Assembly (NCBI GenBank): GCA_963931925.1
Contig: OZ007569.1
Span: forward strand, 3,597,007-3,661,006
Direction: 5' to 3'
Origin: Onchidella celtica
Lineage: Eukaryota > Mollusca > Gastropoda > Systellommatophora > Onchidiidae
DNA: 64,000 nucleotides
Positions 1 through 41,847 of this stretch are shown here, piece by piece. How positions within the stretch are numbered: position 1 is the first letter of the stretch; every line of letters starts with the position of its first letter. Both the position numbers and the translations under genes were made by a program. Under the pieces are notes generated by a model that saw only the letters and a list, made by a program, of their open reading frames with translations, was not told the origin of the DNA and did no database searches.

Positions 1-87
1 TTGGACAACAAACAAAATAGTGCCTATTAAGTGAAAACAAGTTTAAAAATCTGGAATTCAGGAAATTTCCTGAGAATTCCCACCCTG
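1..87. mobile_element. MITE end, CAGGGATGGG family (partial)
   Basis: The 87 bases end in AATTCCCACCCTG and closely match the right part of the intact MITE at 59342-59518, sharing a run like ACAACAAACAAAAYAGTG and the palindrome-like GGAAATTTCCTGAG. The left part is outside the window. Confidence 0.6.
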
Positions 88-415
88 TCAAACCGAAGTG
101 CCATTATTAATGATACCTAGACCTAGATATGCGGTTGGGCTTGGTACAAAGAGTTTGCAAGATTTTATCTTGCTCGGATCGGCCAGTATTTCTACTATCT
201 AATGTCCTTTCCAACCCCCCCATATACAGGACGATCCTGCACAACAATGGCCAGTTGGCAGGCCTGCATGAATAACCCAGATACAAAAATCTTATGTGTG
301 AAATGCTCTGGGACCACTTTGTGCCACTCCCTTATAATCCTGGCCAAACCTAGCTTGACACCAGTGTAATTTGATGTGGACACAGTCTAGGTTCTCTAAG
401 CACAAACTCTCTTAC

Positions 416-31830
<31,415 letters not shown>

Positions 31831-32088
31831 TTTTAAGCCAAGCTGCTTCTAATGCGACAAAAATCAACGCGATTACTGAGAGAAAGGCTTAGACAGTAGC
31901 CATGTTGGATTTTCTGCTAATCACAGTAACGAATAAGATTCGCCCGTTAATGTCATGTGACTAAAACAGCCAATGATTGGATTGGTTAAGTTTGTCCATG
32001 GAATCTAGTATGGCGTAGAGGGGAAACAAAATATGACTGTGTTTCGAATGCTTTTTTGCGCTGCACACAGGAGTTTACGACAAGTGCT
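31831..32088. promoter_or_regulatory. shared divergent promoter region, FBXO11/EFCAB11
   Basis: Only 258 bases separate the two start codons. The stretch holds GCCAATGATTGGATTGG (31971-31987), with a CCAAT box and inverted copies; a YY1-like GCCATGTTGG at 31901-31910; and an E-box palindrome variant, GTCATGTGAC, near 31953. No TATA box is evident. That composition suits a TATA-less bidirectional promoter. Transcription starts cannot be placed from sequence alone. Confidence 0.6.
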
Positions 32089-32166
32089 ATGAATTTTAAA
32101 TTTCAGAAGGGTTCATATATGCCCCCAAGGAAATTAAGTTCGAAGGAAATGCATCTTACTGAAAAG
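32089..32166 (+). CDS. EFCAB11: EFCAB11 coding exon 1
   Basis: Starts at ATG 32089 (MNFKFQKGSY) with an in-frame second Met at 32119 (MPPRKLSSKEMHLTEK). The donor AAG|GTTACA is weak. It is accepted because SSKEMHLTEK plus exon 2 aligns without gaps to the human N-terminus. Confidence 0.7.
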
Positions 32167-35100
32167 GTTACAATCAACATAATAATCATCGTATCGACGA
32201 AGAAACTTGTTCATTTATTTGGTTCATTAAAAACGTCGAGTTAAATCAAGATTTTAGAATAACTTTTAAAAATATAAGAAAGAACTCACTCAGAGTACGA
32301 AACAAAAGCACAAATGACACATAAATGTTCCATTTATTTTGCGCTTTAAAAACAAAAAAGCTTTGTTGAGGTATTTTACAGAGTAAACAATGGATGAGCA
32401 GTGAACACAATTCAGTATTTTCTCCGTAGCCACCCGATCATGATTTTCATAAATTGTTGATCTAGAATCTAGTCTAGATCTAGATCTAAAATCTAGATCT
32501 AGAGTCTAGATCTATCTTCTAGATCTAGAGTCTAGATCTATCTTCTAGATCTAGATCTAATAATTACATCCATTCCAATAAGGCTGCATGTAGATCCAAT
32601 AGTAATAAGGCTATGTGTAAAGAGGCCTAATCTTCACGATTGGGAGTACTGATAACACCACTTTGGCTTATAAATTTAAAACATTTAATGTTAGTGCACT
32701 AAGTTCTCCCACTCCCATAATATCAGTGTTTAGACTTGCCTTCATTACCATTACTTTTTATCATATCTTACTCGTTATTGTCTAATCTGATGGAGCTTGC
32801 CTTTTTAAAGATTTTGGTACCAAATTTATTATTCTGGCCTAAAGGCTTTGAAAGTTAATGGCATTTTCAAAAGTGAATAAAACACCTCGAGTTTGCTACC
32901 TTTTCCAAATTGCATTAATAGTCCTATTTTGACCACCCATAAATTGACGGTTTTTGAGTCACAGCATTGAAAATTCTCAGTTTTCATGTCAAGGGGGTGT
33001 ACATTAGGCTCAATTTTTTTTTTCGAGGGACACAAATGTAATCCAAGCATCTCACTTTACTTTTTTTTAGTCATCAGACTTCATCCAATGTCAGTTTTTT
33101 GCAAACTCTAACGAAGGAGACAAAAATAGTGTTGTTGTTTTTTTATTGAAAAGGAGGTCAACTGTGTCCCCATTGACTTAGCACTGAGAGTTGGACAAAG
33201 GTGATGAACTCAAGCAATGGGTGGGTCTATAAAAACATTTGGCGCTTTGTGCCAAAACATGCCCCATGCCTGATTTTGGCATACCCTTATAACACAAAGG
33301 CTTAGATTCATTTGGGTATAATTTTGATCCTGGTCTATTAAAGTTTCCGCCACTTTCTTGGTTAACAAACTTTTCAGCAAATGATTTTTAAAGGAATTTC
33401 AACTCAAAACATGATGAAAAATACATTGAATAATTAAACCTCATTTATCTGGCTTTCTGTGTGAGTTATTTTCAAGCCTGTGAGATACATCGGCATGACG
33501 CTTGGCGGCCCTTTGTTATATGAGGGGATCAAATCGGCACACTCAGCTCAGGGCAAAAATGGCAAAACTATGTCTTGTTCAAGCAATAAAAACATACAGC
33601 TACATACATTAAACGATATAAAAGATAGTATATTTTGACAGAAGAAGAATTGAACTTTATTTTGATTTAGGATACATACCGTTTTACATAAAACATACAG
33701 CTGTAGTAGCCTAAACTTATGCCAAAATGAGATTTCGCCCCTTTAGCGGGGCAGTTTGGACTCCCTGTTGTCAGAAAATGAAGCTGACCAAAGCTTGGCT
33801 GAAGTCCCTCCCAATATCTAATTAGCCAAAATGGAAATTTTCTACATGGACAATTAAATAAGAGTCAATTTGTGGCAAAAATCACATGTCAGTGTTTCTA
33901 GGAAAAGCAAGAGGAGTACCATTTGGGTTACACAACTTAACTTAACTGATCCTTTGGGCGCACATTTTATGTTTTGAGTGTTAATCTCTGAGCCGCGCAT
34001 TTACTATAAAAACATCCACCCAGAAGACTAACTTCCCGGGGACACTGACGTCCCGCTCACGGATGCTCCTAAAGTTGTGTGAGTTATATGGAACTCCTCC
34101 TGGAAAAGCAATCTCCGTTCCTTGTTATCCTCAGAAGCAACTGCAACACATCTAGAAAATGTTCCCTGACAACAGAATACAACTCACACTCACTGACTCA
34201 GTGATTCCCAATAAAGTATCGGTCAGAATGAAATGTTAGCCACTTGATCAGGAAGATACAGAATTAATTACCAGATTTTTAACCCAGTGCAAAAATTCTT
34301 TTACCACTCAAGTTTATTTTTGTTGTTAAATTTAATCATTTATAGTTGTCACAAATATTTGCCCACAATCATATAAATACAATGTAACTGGTTTCCACCC
34401 TGTTTATAGCATAACTGTATGGAGTGTGGTAAGGTATAATCCAAGACTTATCTATTGATTTACTTCTTCCAGATTAATGGAATCATTTTATAAGCGGTAA
34501 GAAAACATGATATTTACAGTAACATATGGTAACTGCAATTGGAACTAAGACTTTTTATGCCATTATTAGAAAATTGGAACTCATAACTCAAGGTTGTACA
34601 TGTGGGCCTACTAGGCTCCCAACTATGAATATTGTTTTGTATATTATTTTCAAAGTGAAATATTCTCGTTTACTGCTCTTATTTATTTTAGTCCAGGGAG
34701 GTATTTCTGTTGATATATATGACTGCAAGTGTAGCTTGTGCTCCTCATCGTGTTTTAAAGCTGTGTCATTATTATTTTCAGACATTTCACAATGCTGATG
34801 AGGGCAAAAAAGGATTTCTGGATCATACAGACATTAAAGTTGCCGTTATGATGTTGTTTGGACACAAGTTATCCAAGGTGAGAAGCACACTGTACATACA
34901 TGTACGTGTTTTATGCATTTTTCCCTGGTGTAATTACCCAGTCCACAACCCAACGGAAATCCGATGCGTGGGATTAACTGGTTATAATGACATCGCGCCA
35001 ACTTCGGTTTGATGTATGGAATCTGCCCCAATGGTGGCAGCCTGAGGAAATCTTTTAGATACAAATCTACATCGGATTGACATAGGGATAATTTCATATA

Positions 35101-38100
35101 CAGTGCATTAATCATGAACTAGTTATATAATAAAATATATTATAATTTTTATTGGCAGGATGGCTATTTTCATTTAAATTATTTCTTCTTTTAGTAATAA
35201 TTCGTGGTGAATTTCACTGTTGGAAAGTTTGGTTTTTGTTTTTTCCTTTTTATTTTCCAGGAGGAGATTTGATTTCCAGTAATGCCAGCAGTGTTGGATA
35301 TCTGTAGATAGCATAGACACTTTACATGCTCCATAACTCTGTTAAATTCGACACTGTATTTCTGGAAATATTTGTTTAAAAGTTTTGTCGCATTGTCAGC
35401 TATTCAAGATATTGTTACTGTGTATACAACTACAAGCATCTTGTTTTCATGTTCTGACAGAATGAAGTGACAGAGATGCTATCCTCCCATGGCTCACCAC
35501 AAATGTCTGGAGAAAGAGGTAAAAATATCCCATGATTGTCAGCATTGGTGATTTAGTGCCTAAGCTCTTTATTCAGCACTTTAACTTTAAATGCAAAGAG
35601 ATTATGATGAGATTAGTTGTTTTTTTCTTCAGTTTTTGTTTTGTTTTTGTTTCAAACATGTGTCTCATGTATGGAAGTGTAATTTCACGTGTCAGAATGT
35701 TTATAATATTTCCCCGGCTTCATTGTGACTTTGGGAGAAGTGAATTTCAGTGACATCTGCTGGTACATCATGATAGATTTGATATGGACAATTATTTTAT
35801 CATTAAAAAAGAAACAATCAGCTTCAGGACTTGAGTGTATTACGTATTTGTTGTGGCGTATAGGGTTAGGGGAACCTACAATGGATATAAATTCCAGTTT
35901 TTTCATGTGTTTTCATGGATGCAAACCAAATTTAATAAAAAATTAAATATAGGCTTGAACTATGGATGCTGTCCCCCCCTCATGGTTACAAAAGTAACAA
36001 TGGATTGTTCATATGGCTGTGGCCAGACTCGTGATGTTGTTCATTGCTTGAAGTTGAAGTGAAAACTCTACAATTTTAGCCTCCCCATTTCTGAACAGGA
36101 TTGAATCTAACAAAGTTCAGAGAAGCCATGGCACCAAAGTTTGCAGCAGTGGATGAAGATGAAGAAATTCGTGACACTTTCCTAGCATTTGACAGAAACT
36201 GTGAGTAATCATTATCCACTCTATTTTATCCATCTTTAAAGGTGATGTCGTACTGTACTTGACTTAATTCCTGTGGCAGTGATCACATGGTATGCAACCC
36301 AACAGTCAACTTCAAATCATATAAGATCCGGTCACTGAAAATATTTAACTAAAAGTGTTCATTGTTGCACTGGGTAAATTCATGTAAGATCAAGGCAACG
36401 ACCACAAAAGGTGGTCTAGAGGCAAGGTGCTCACCTCTCATGCCAAGGGTACCGGGTTCAAAACCCGGCCGGTGCAGGCATGTTGGAAATTTGGGATTTT
36501 TCTCATATTTTCAAGTCCCTGATCCTATTTGAGGGGGTAGGATCGAGTACCTAGTCTTCTTGGATAAGGGCGAAAAATTCGGAAGACCCGTGTGCACGTT
36601 GCACACGTTAAAGATACCGTGGCAGTTGGGAATTGAAAAGAGCAGACCGAACAGGCCGCATTATGCTGAGGCCCCCGAGAAACAAAAGATCTCAGCCGCT
36701 GCCCGGGCAAAAATAAAATAAAATTCATCCACCCCCCCCCCCCCCCCCTATAAAAAAACAACGGGTGACAATGTGCCTGCTCCAGTGGTAACTGGGTGCA
36801 ATGACACAAAGGCAAATTTCCCAAATGGGATTAAAGTAGTATACAAATGCAAACAAATACAAAATACAAAATGTTCACTCAAAATGCCCTGTTGTGTAAC
36901 AAAGGTAAGAGAAATAACCCAAGGGTACAAATTGCCTACTTAGCTCCAACTGTTGCCTTGGTGATCATTCACCATATTGGATTTTTATGCAAACTGTCAT
37001 ATTTACATTATACTTTCCTATTGTTCAAATTTCACATTCTTAGACCCATTTAAACAATTTTGTCAACACATTTTACCTATAAAAACTCTATTTAGATAAA
37101 TTTTCAAAAATGTAAATAATTACAAATAAAAGATTACACGTCTTTGCATTTCTGTGAAAAAAAAAAAGGCAATAAAAATTTTTGTCACTACACAGCATTA
37201 CCTGCTTTGGTACATCTTTTACAAAACTTATTTTGAACATCCAATAGTTATGTCTTTGAAATTAAACTTTTAGGTGTGAAAGATAAATGGGCAATTGACT
37301 TAGAAATTACACAAAATCAGTATTTTGTACTGAAATCATGATTTTAACTGCCACACAGTTTCATGAACCACTGAGTTCCTCACATTGTCACTGTCTTCAA
37401 TCAATCAAAACTGTTCATTTTATTTGTGTTATTCTATTGTTTTACTGCAACATAAACTTCAGCAATGAAAATGACACCTCATAAAATAATTTGGCGATAA
37501 TCAACCCGCATGTTGCTTAGAAATTTGGCTCTGTGAATTGGTTGAATTGTTCATAATTTGACAGAACTCTTTACAGTATTTATTAACATATTTATTACCA
37601 AAACTTTTTCTTTCGCTAGGTGACTGAAAGTGTAAGCACAAACCATAACCCTTTTGTTTAACATGTTTCAGTGTGACTCCCAATTTTTGTCATTTTCTGA
37701 ATGTTTTTACATTAGGTTGTTAAAGGAGAAAGTTAATGAGATTTTGCACAGAAAGTAGAATAAGTTTTACACAGCTTGTGGAATCGAAATTGTTTGTCAA
37801 TTTGCAGGTCGAGGTTTCCTGACTTTGGCTGATGTGAAGAGGGCATTTCATCAAGTTTGTCCACATTTTGCGGAGCACCGTGTTGAGTTAGCCTTCAAGT
37901 TAGTATCAGTGCTAATTTTTTTCCTTTGATGTTCAGCAAGGATCAGTCATTTTGGAACTCATTCCTTTTGGTATATTCCGATTTTAATTCAGTCTTAAGT
38001 CAACATCTTTAATACACAACAATTATTCTTTTAAGCACATCTTTTTCTTTCTCTCTGTCAGCCCACACAGATCGAATGCACCTTAAGTAATTGTAATAAC

Positions 38101-38606
38101 CATTCAGTGATACTGCTGAAGTAATTGGTATCGTCAAAGGGGCCAGCTAGATGCACAACAGTTCCACTCTAAATGTACATGAAAAGAAAATTAAACTCAA
38201 ATCATAATAGATTCCTTCCAAAATTATGTGCACTTCAATAAGCAAACAACGTTTGGTATAAGCAGAACAAAATCGAGCTCTTCCTCATGGAGTTGAAAAA
38301 AAGCGAGTTTTTCATTATTTAATTTCAAATTACTGGTAAGATAACTAGATAAGATTGGTTAATTGGTCAGTCACTTTAACTCAAATTCAAGTCAAGCTTA
38401 GTTTGAATGCATACTCAGTTTCCAACTGGCACAGAATGCTAGGTGTCAGAAATCTGATTCTGTTGACTTACACTTGATTTTGAAACATGTTCAGTTTCCT
38501 GTTTTATTTTCTTTCTTTTTTTTTCAGAGAATTGGACCGTGATGAAGATGGACGAATCAGTTATAAAGATTTTGACTTTATGATGAAATTTAACAACACA
38601 TCCTGA
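32089..38606 (+). CDS. EFCAB11: EF-hand calcium-binding domain-containing protein 11 (6 coding exons)
   Basis: Complete, 167 aa, close to the human length of 163. Exons: 32089-32166, 34782-34877, 35461-35518, 36099-36200, 37808-37898, 38528-38606. All junctions are GT-AG with matching phase. Three EF-hand loops are visible: DEGKKGFLDHTD and DRNCRGFLTLAD are degenerate (several oxygen ligands replaced), while DRDEDGRISYKD near the C-terminus keeps D1, D3 and D5, with D at 12 instead of E. So probably one working calcium site. The family's function is poorly known. It is head to head with FBXO11 and convergent with CLSPN. The first intron holds AGATCT-rich repeats and a mariner-like MITE. Confidence 0.9.
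32458..32560. repeat. palindromic AGATCT/TCTAGA tandem repeat
   Basis: Two exact 26-bp units (32495-32520 and 32521-32546) built of overlapping AGATCT and TCTAGA palindromes, with more of the same hexamers on both sides. It lies in EFCAB11 intron 1, about 330 bases after exon 1. No known function. Confidence 0.8.
32733..33761 (+). mobile_element. mariner-like MITE, long copy
   Basis: The right end CAGTTTGGAC (to 33761), preceded by the hairpin GCCCCTTTAGCGGGGC, and the first 500 bases match the reverse complement of the element at 46402-46906. The left end is decayed (TAGACTTGCC). About 500 bases (33230-33740) are absent from the other copy, so this is either a fuller member or carries an insertion. 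Confidence 0.65.
33762..34781. other. EFCAB11 intron 1, no recognised element
   Basis: About 1 kb of AT-rich sequence. Short frames here are not supported by homology or splicing. Confidence 0.5.
34782..34877 (+). CDS. EFCAB11: EFCAB11 coding exon 2 (EF-hand 1)
   Basis: 32 codons: TFHNADEGKKGFLDHTDIKV and AVMMLFGHKLSK. The acceptor is ATTTTCAG and the donor AAG|GTGAGA. The AVxMLFGxKxSK motif is strongly conserved in EFCAB11. Confidence 0.92.
35461..35518 (+). CDS. EFCAB11: EFCAB11 coding exon 3
   Basis: NEVTEMLSSHGSPQMSGER, then a split Gly codon. The acceptor is TTCTGACAG and the donor AGAG|GTAAAA. Confidence 0.8.
36099..36200 (+). CDS. EFCAB11: EFCAB11 coding exon 4
   Basis: LNLTKFREAMAPKFAAVDED, then EEIRDTFLAFDRN. 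The acceptor is TTTCTGAACAG and the donor ACT|GTGAGT. The FxAFD run starts EF-hand 2, whose loop continues in exon 5. Confidence 0.9.
36405..36846 (+). mobile_element. tRNA-headed SINE, copy 2
   Basis: Same family as 6821-7229, with a perfect B box GGTTCAAAACC at 36455-36465 and an A-box-like GTGGTCTAGAGGCAAGG. It includes a segment with CCCCCGAGAAACAAAAGATC that copy 1 lacks, a run of about 18 C, and the tail TTTCCCAAATGGGATTAAAG. It lies in an EFCAB11 intron. Confidence 0.82.
37808..37898 (+). CDS. EFCAB11: EFCAB11 coding exon 5 (EF-hand 2)
   Basis: RGFLTLADVKRAFHQVCPHF, then AEHRVELAF. The acceptor is AATTTGCAG and the donor TCAA|GTTAGT. RGFLTLxDxKxAFxQV is almost identical to vertebrate EFCAB11. 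Confidence 0.92.
38528..38606 (+). CDS. EFCAB11: EFCAB11 coding exon 6 (EF-hand 3, stop)
   Basis: KELDRDEDGRISYKDFDFMM, then KFNNTS and TGA at 38604-38606. The acceptor is a pyrimidine run ending TTTTCAG. No clear AATAAA was seen before the transposon that starts at 38943. Confidence 0.92.
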
Positions 38607-39676
38607 CAGTGATCAGTCCACAACCTTTGTATGTCACATTCCACATTTAGCCATGTGTGTTTTGTACAATACATTCAATCATAAATCTCACTTAACTGTT
38701 CCAAAATGCTTTTGAAAATTGCAACAAGCAAATTCAAAATAATTATTTCAGTCTTTTACCTTATTTTATTCCTCTTTGTACTTCATCCACACAGTGATGG
38801 GTAAATACGGTGGAACCTGCTTAATATGAAAGCGGATAATAAGAAATTTCCTTTTATATGAAAGACTTCCATGCATCCTGCCGTAATCCTTCTTTATTCA
38901 TTGTAAGTTTATACCTGTGTGTATGTAAAGAAAATCATGTCTCAGGGTTCATACAAAATCTTGGCATCTAATTCTAAGGACTTTTTAAGGACTCACAACA
39001 AAAATATTAAGGACCTGTAACAAGGAATATTACAAGCGCGCAGCACTCAAAAACAAAAAAATTAAGTACTCTTGAGACAAAATATTACAAGTAACCAGTA
39101 TGCAGCACTCACCACAATGGCCTATTTCTCTAGCTAGAGTTCAAACATAGTAAATCCATTTGGAAAAGTTTAGCGATTTCAAAAGTCCATTATACAGTTC
39201 AGTTCCCTTGATAGATGCTTTAGTAAAGGTGCCTTGTATCAAGTCCGTCAACTTCATGTTAATGCTGTTCAGTCCTCCTTATAACTCCTTCAATTTCAAA
39301 AGTTCCTTATACCTCATAATCAAGTTCATCAGCACTATAACTCCCCTTCAAAAGTTTCTCATCAAGTGCATGACAGCTCAGACTTGAATCCTTGAGAAGT
39401 TCCAAGATAATCAAGTTTACTAACATCGTAATGCAGTTCAGTTCTCCTGTCAGGTGCTCATTCAAGTACTGCGGATGAAATCTATTAAAATTATGGCGTA
39501 TTGCAGTTGTTTTGCAAACAGAAGTTCCATGCATCACAGCTATTAACTATTAACCTATATTACATACAGTTCAGCCCTGGCAAATGTTCCAAATGTTCCT
39601 TGTATGAAGTTCATTAACACTATAATAATTTAGTTCAATTCTCCTGACAGAAGCCATTTCAGAAAATGTCTGTTTT

Positions 39677-40294
39677 CTAAGCCAAGTGTTTTCTGTCAAG
39701 CTTCTTTTCACGAAGCTTCAGCTCATCTTGTTTCTCGGAAGCTGTCTTGTGGTAGCTATAAGCTTCCATCACAAAAGAGATATTTCTTGCCTCTTCACAT
39801 TTCCATGACAATTCTTTTGCTCGCCTCTGGCAGAGCTCAGTGTCCTCCTTCAGTCTTTTCACTTGTGCCCTCATCTCTACAATTTCAGCTTCTGCTTTTC
39901 TTTTGTCTATCTTTTCCTCTGCAGCAATTTGCTTTTTCTGTTCTTCAAGGTAGGCTTCATATTTATGGCGACTGGCCTTCGCAGCAGCTCTCATGTCATC
40001 AATGATAGTCACACTGGACAAACCTCCAGCAGATTTGAGGCAGTCCTTCACTACTCTTCTTGCAATCAGGGAATCTTCAGACTGATTGTCTGCTACTAAA
40101 TTCTTATTAACTGAAAACCCTCTTTCCACAGATGCTTGTCCATGACTAGGCAAGAGCAGCTCTGTGACTACTGGCCAGAGGAATCTCAAGCCTGTCAGTT
40201 TCTCTTGCAGGAAGTTATCCAGTCTGTCTGTCTGTCTCCATGTTGAAATGAGTGAAAGAACTGTCAGCCTGTCCCACAAAATTGCCAAATTCAT
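39677..40294 (-). pseudogene. hAT-like transposase C-terminus (fragment)
   Basis: The frame holds LDNFLQEKLTGLRFLWPVVT, LLLPSHGQASVERGFSVNKN and a long coiled coil (EEQKKQIAAEEKIDKRKAEA) ending LDRKHLA. The upstream frame (40215-40907) overlaps it in another phase; the switch is in a CTGT repeat near 40233. About 100 residues of coiled coil after the hAT dimerisation motif is unusual. Confidence 0.7.
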
Positions 40295-41847
40295 TTATCA
40301 CACGTTGACAGTCTGTGTCACTGATCCAGTGAGAATCTGATACGGTCGTCAAGATTTTTTCAAAAGATGTCATGCAGGCTGAGGGCTCCTTCCTCATATA
40401 GGCTGGATCCAAACATATCAGCTGACGAGCCGGGGGGTACTTTATGGGAGATTTCTCCAAAATAGAAGAGCACAGATCTCCCATTATTGCTGCAGCCTCC
40501 TTTCTAATGGTGTAAATCTGAAGATCATTTCTTTTCTGTTTGAAGCTGCTACTCACAACCAGTTTATCAGCCACAAACCCCAGGGAAACTCTTTCCTTCA
40601 CGTTTTCTGATGATCTGAAATTGAATGCTGCCATTTCAGCTGCTGATGTTATGGCATCCCAAACGTCAGGTTTCAAGAATCGGGTTGCCAGTCTGTTGAT
40701 GTCTGTGATAAGTTCAGAGACCAGAAATGGCAGAACTGGTTTGTCAGTTTGGAATTTCAGCAAAAATGGCTGGATAAGCTGGGCCGCTGGAAGTGTAAAC
40801 TGTCGTTTCAGTTCGAAAGTGCCATCCTTGCAGGCAGCTGCCACAGTTTCATAAGATGCGCAATCTTCAACTCTTTGGGTTTGGAATTTCTTTCTTTGAA
40901 ACAGCATCCATATAATTCCTCAGATGAGGCAGAATGAGCAACATTCTCTGCATTGCAGGGGCATTCTCAAGCCACCTGGTACTGCCAAACTTTGTGGGAA
41001 ACTCTGAACTTCCTGTGACCTTCGTAAAATCTTCCCTTCTTGCAGATGCTCGTTTGAAAAGAATATATGCAGGATGCCATCTGTGTCCCAGGAAGATGAT
41101 GTCACTGCATTTTTAAAACAGCCATTTAAAGTATGCAGTCCACAAGGCTTGACTTTGAGAAGCTTTTTCTCTCTTTTCTCCTGAATGTTGGCCTGCAGCA
41201 GTCTGAACACTTTAAAGTTTACGTTTGGTCCATCCATGCCCAGCTGCAAAATTTTTGTGTGCGAAAGGTTTTTGACAGAACTTTCAATGTGTTTCAATAG
41301 ATCTGCTGCAGTTGGGTGGCCGAGAAACACTGATGTTAAATATCTTGTTTCGATTTTCCCATTCATCCAAACATGAATGTGGATGTCCATCTGTTGTTTT
41401 TTCCACTTTCTTGTTCAGCGCCTCATCAAATAAGAGGAAACAGTATCCACATAATTCCTCAGATGAGGCAGAATAAGCAACATTCTCTGCATTGCAGGGG
41501 CATTCTCAAGCCACCTGGTACTGCCAAACTTTGTGGGAAACTCTGAACAGCCTGTCACCTTCGTAAAATCCTTTTTTCTTGCAGGTGTTCGTTTGAAAAG
41601 AATATATGCAGCAAGAAGGATGCCATCTGTGTCCCAGGAAGATGATGTCACTGCATTTTTAAAACAGCCATTTAAAGTATGCAGTCCACAAGGCTTGACT
41701 TTGAGAAGCTTTTTCTCTCTTTTCTCCTGAATGTTGGCCTGCAGCAGTCTGAACACTTTAAAGTTTACATTTGGTCCATCCATGCCCAGTTGCAAAATTT
41801 TGTGTGCAAAAGTTTTTTTGACAGAACTTTCAATGTGTTTCCAATAG

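Noticed and set aside
1..410. Possible further FBXO11 exon encoding the UBR zinc finger
   Set aside because: No Cys/His-rich frame with proper splice sites and phase was found; the 195-383 frame has none of the expected motifs and 1-87 is a MITE end.
32458..32560. CRISPR-like array
   Set aside because: Eukaryotic context, no spacer structure; a simple palindromic tandem repeat.
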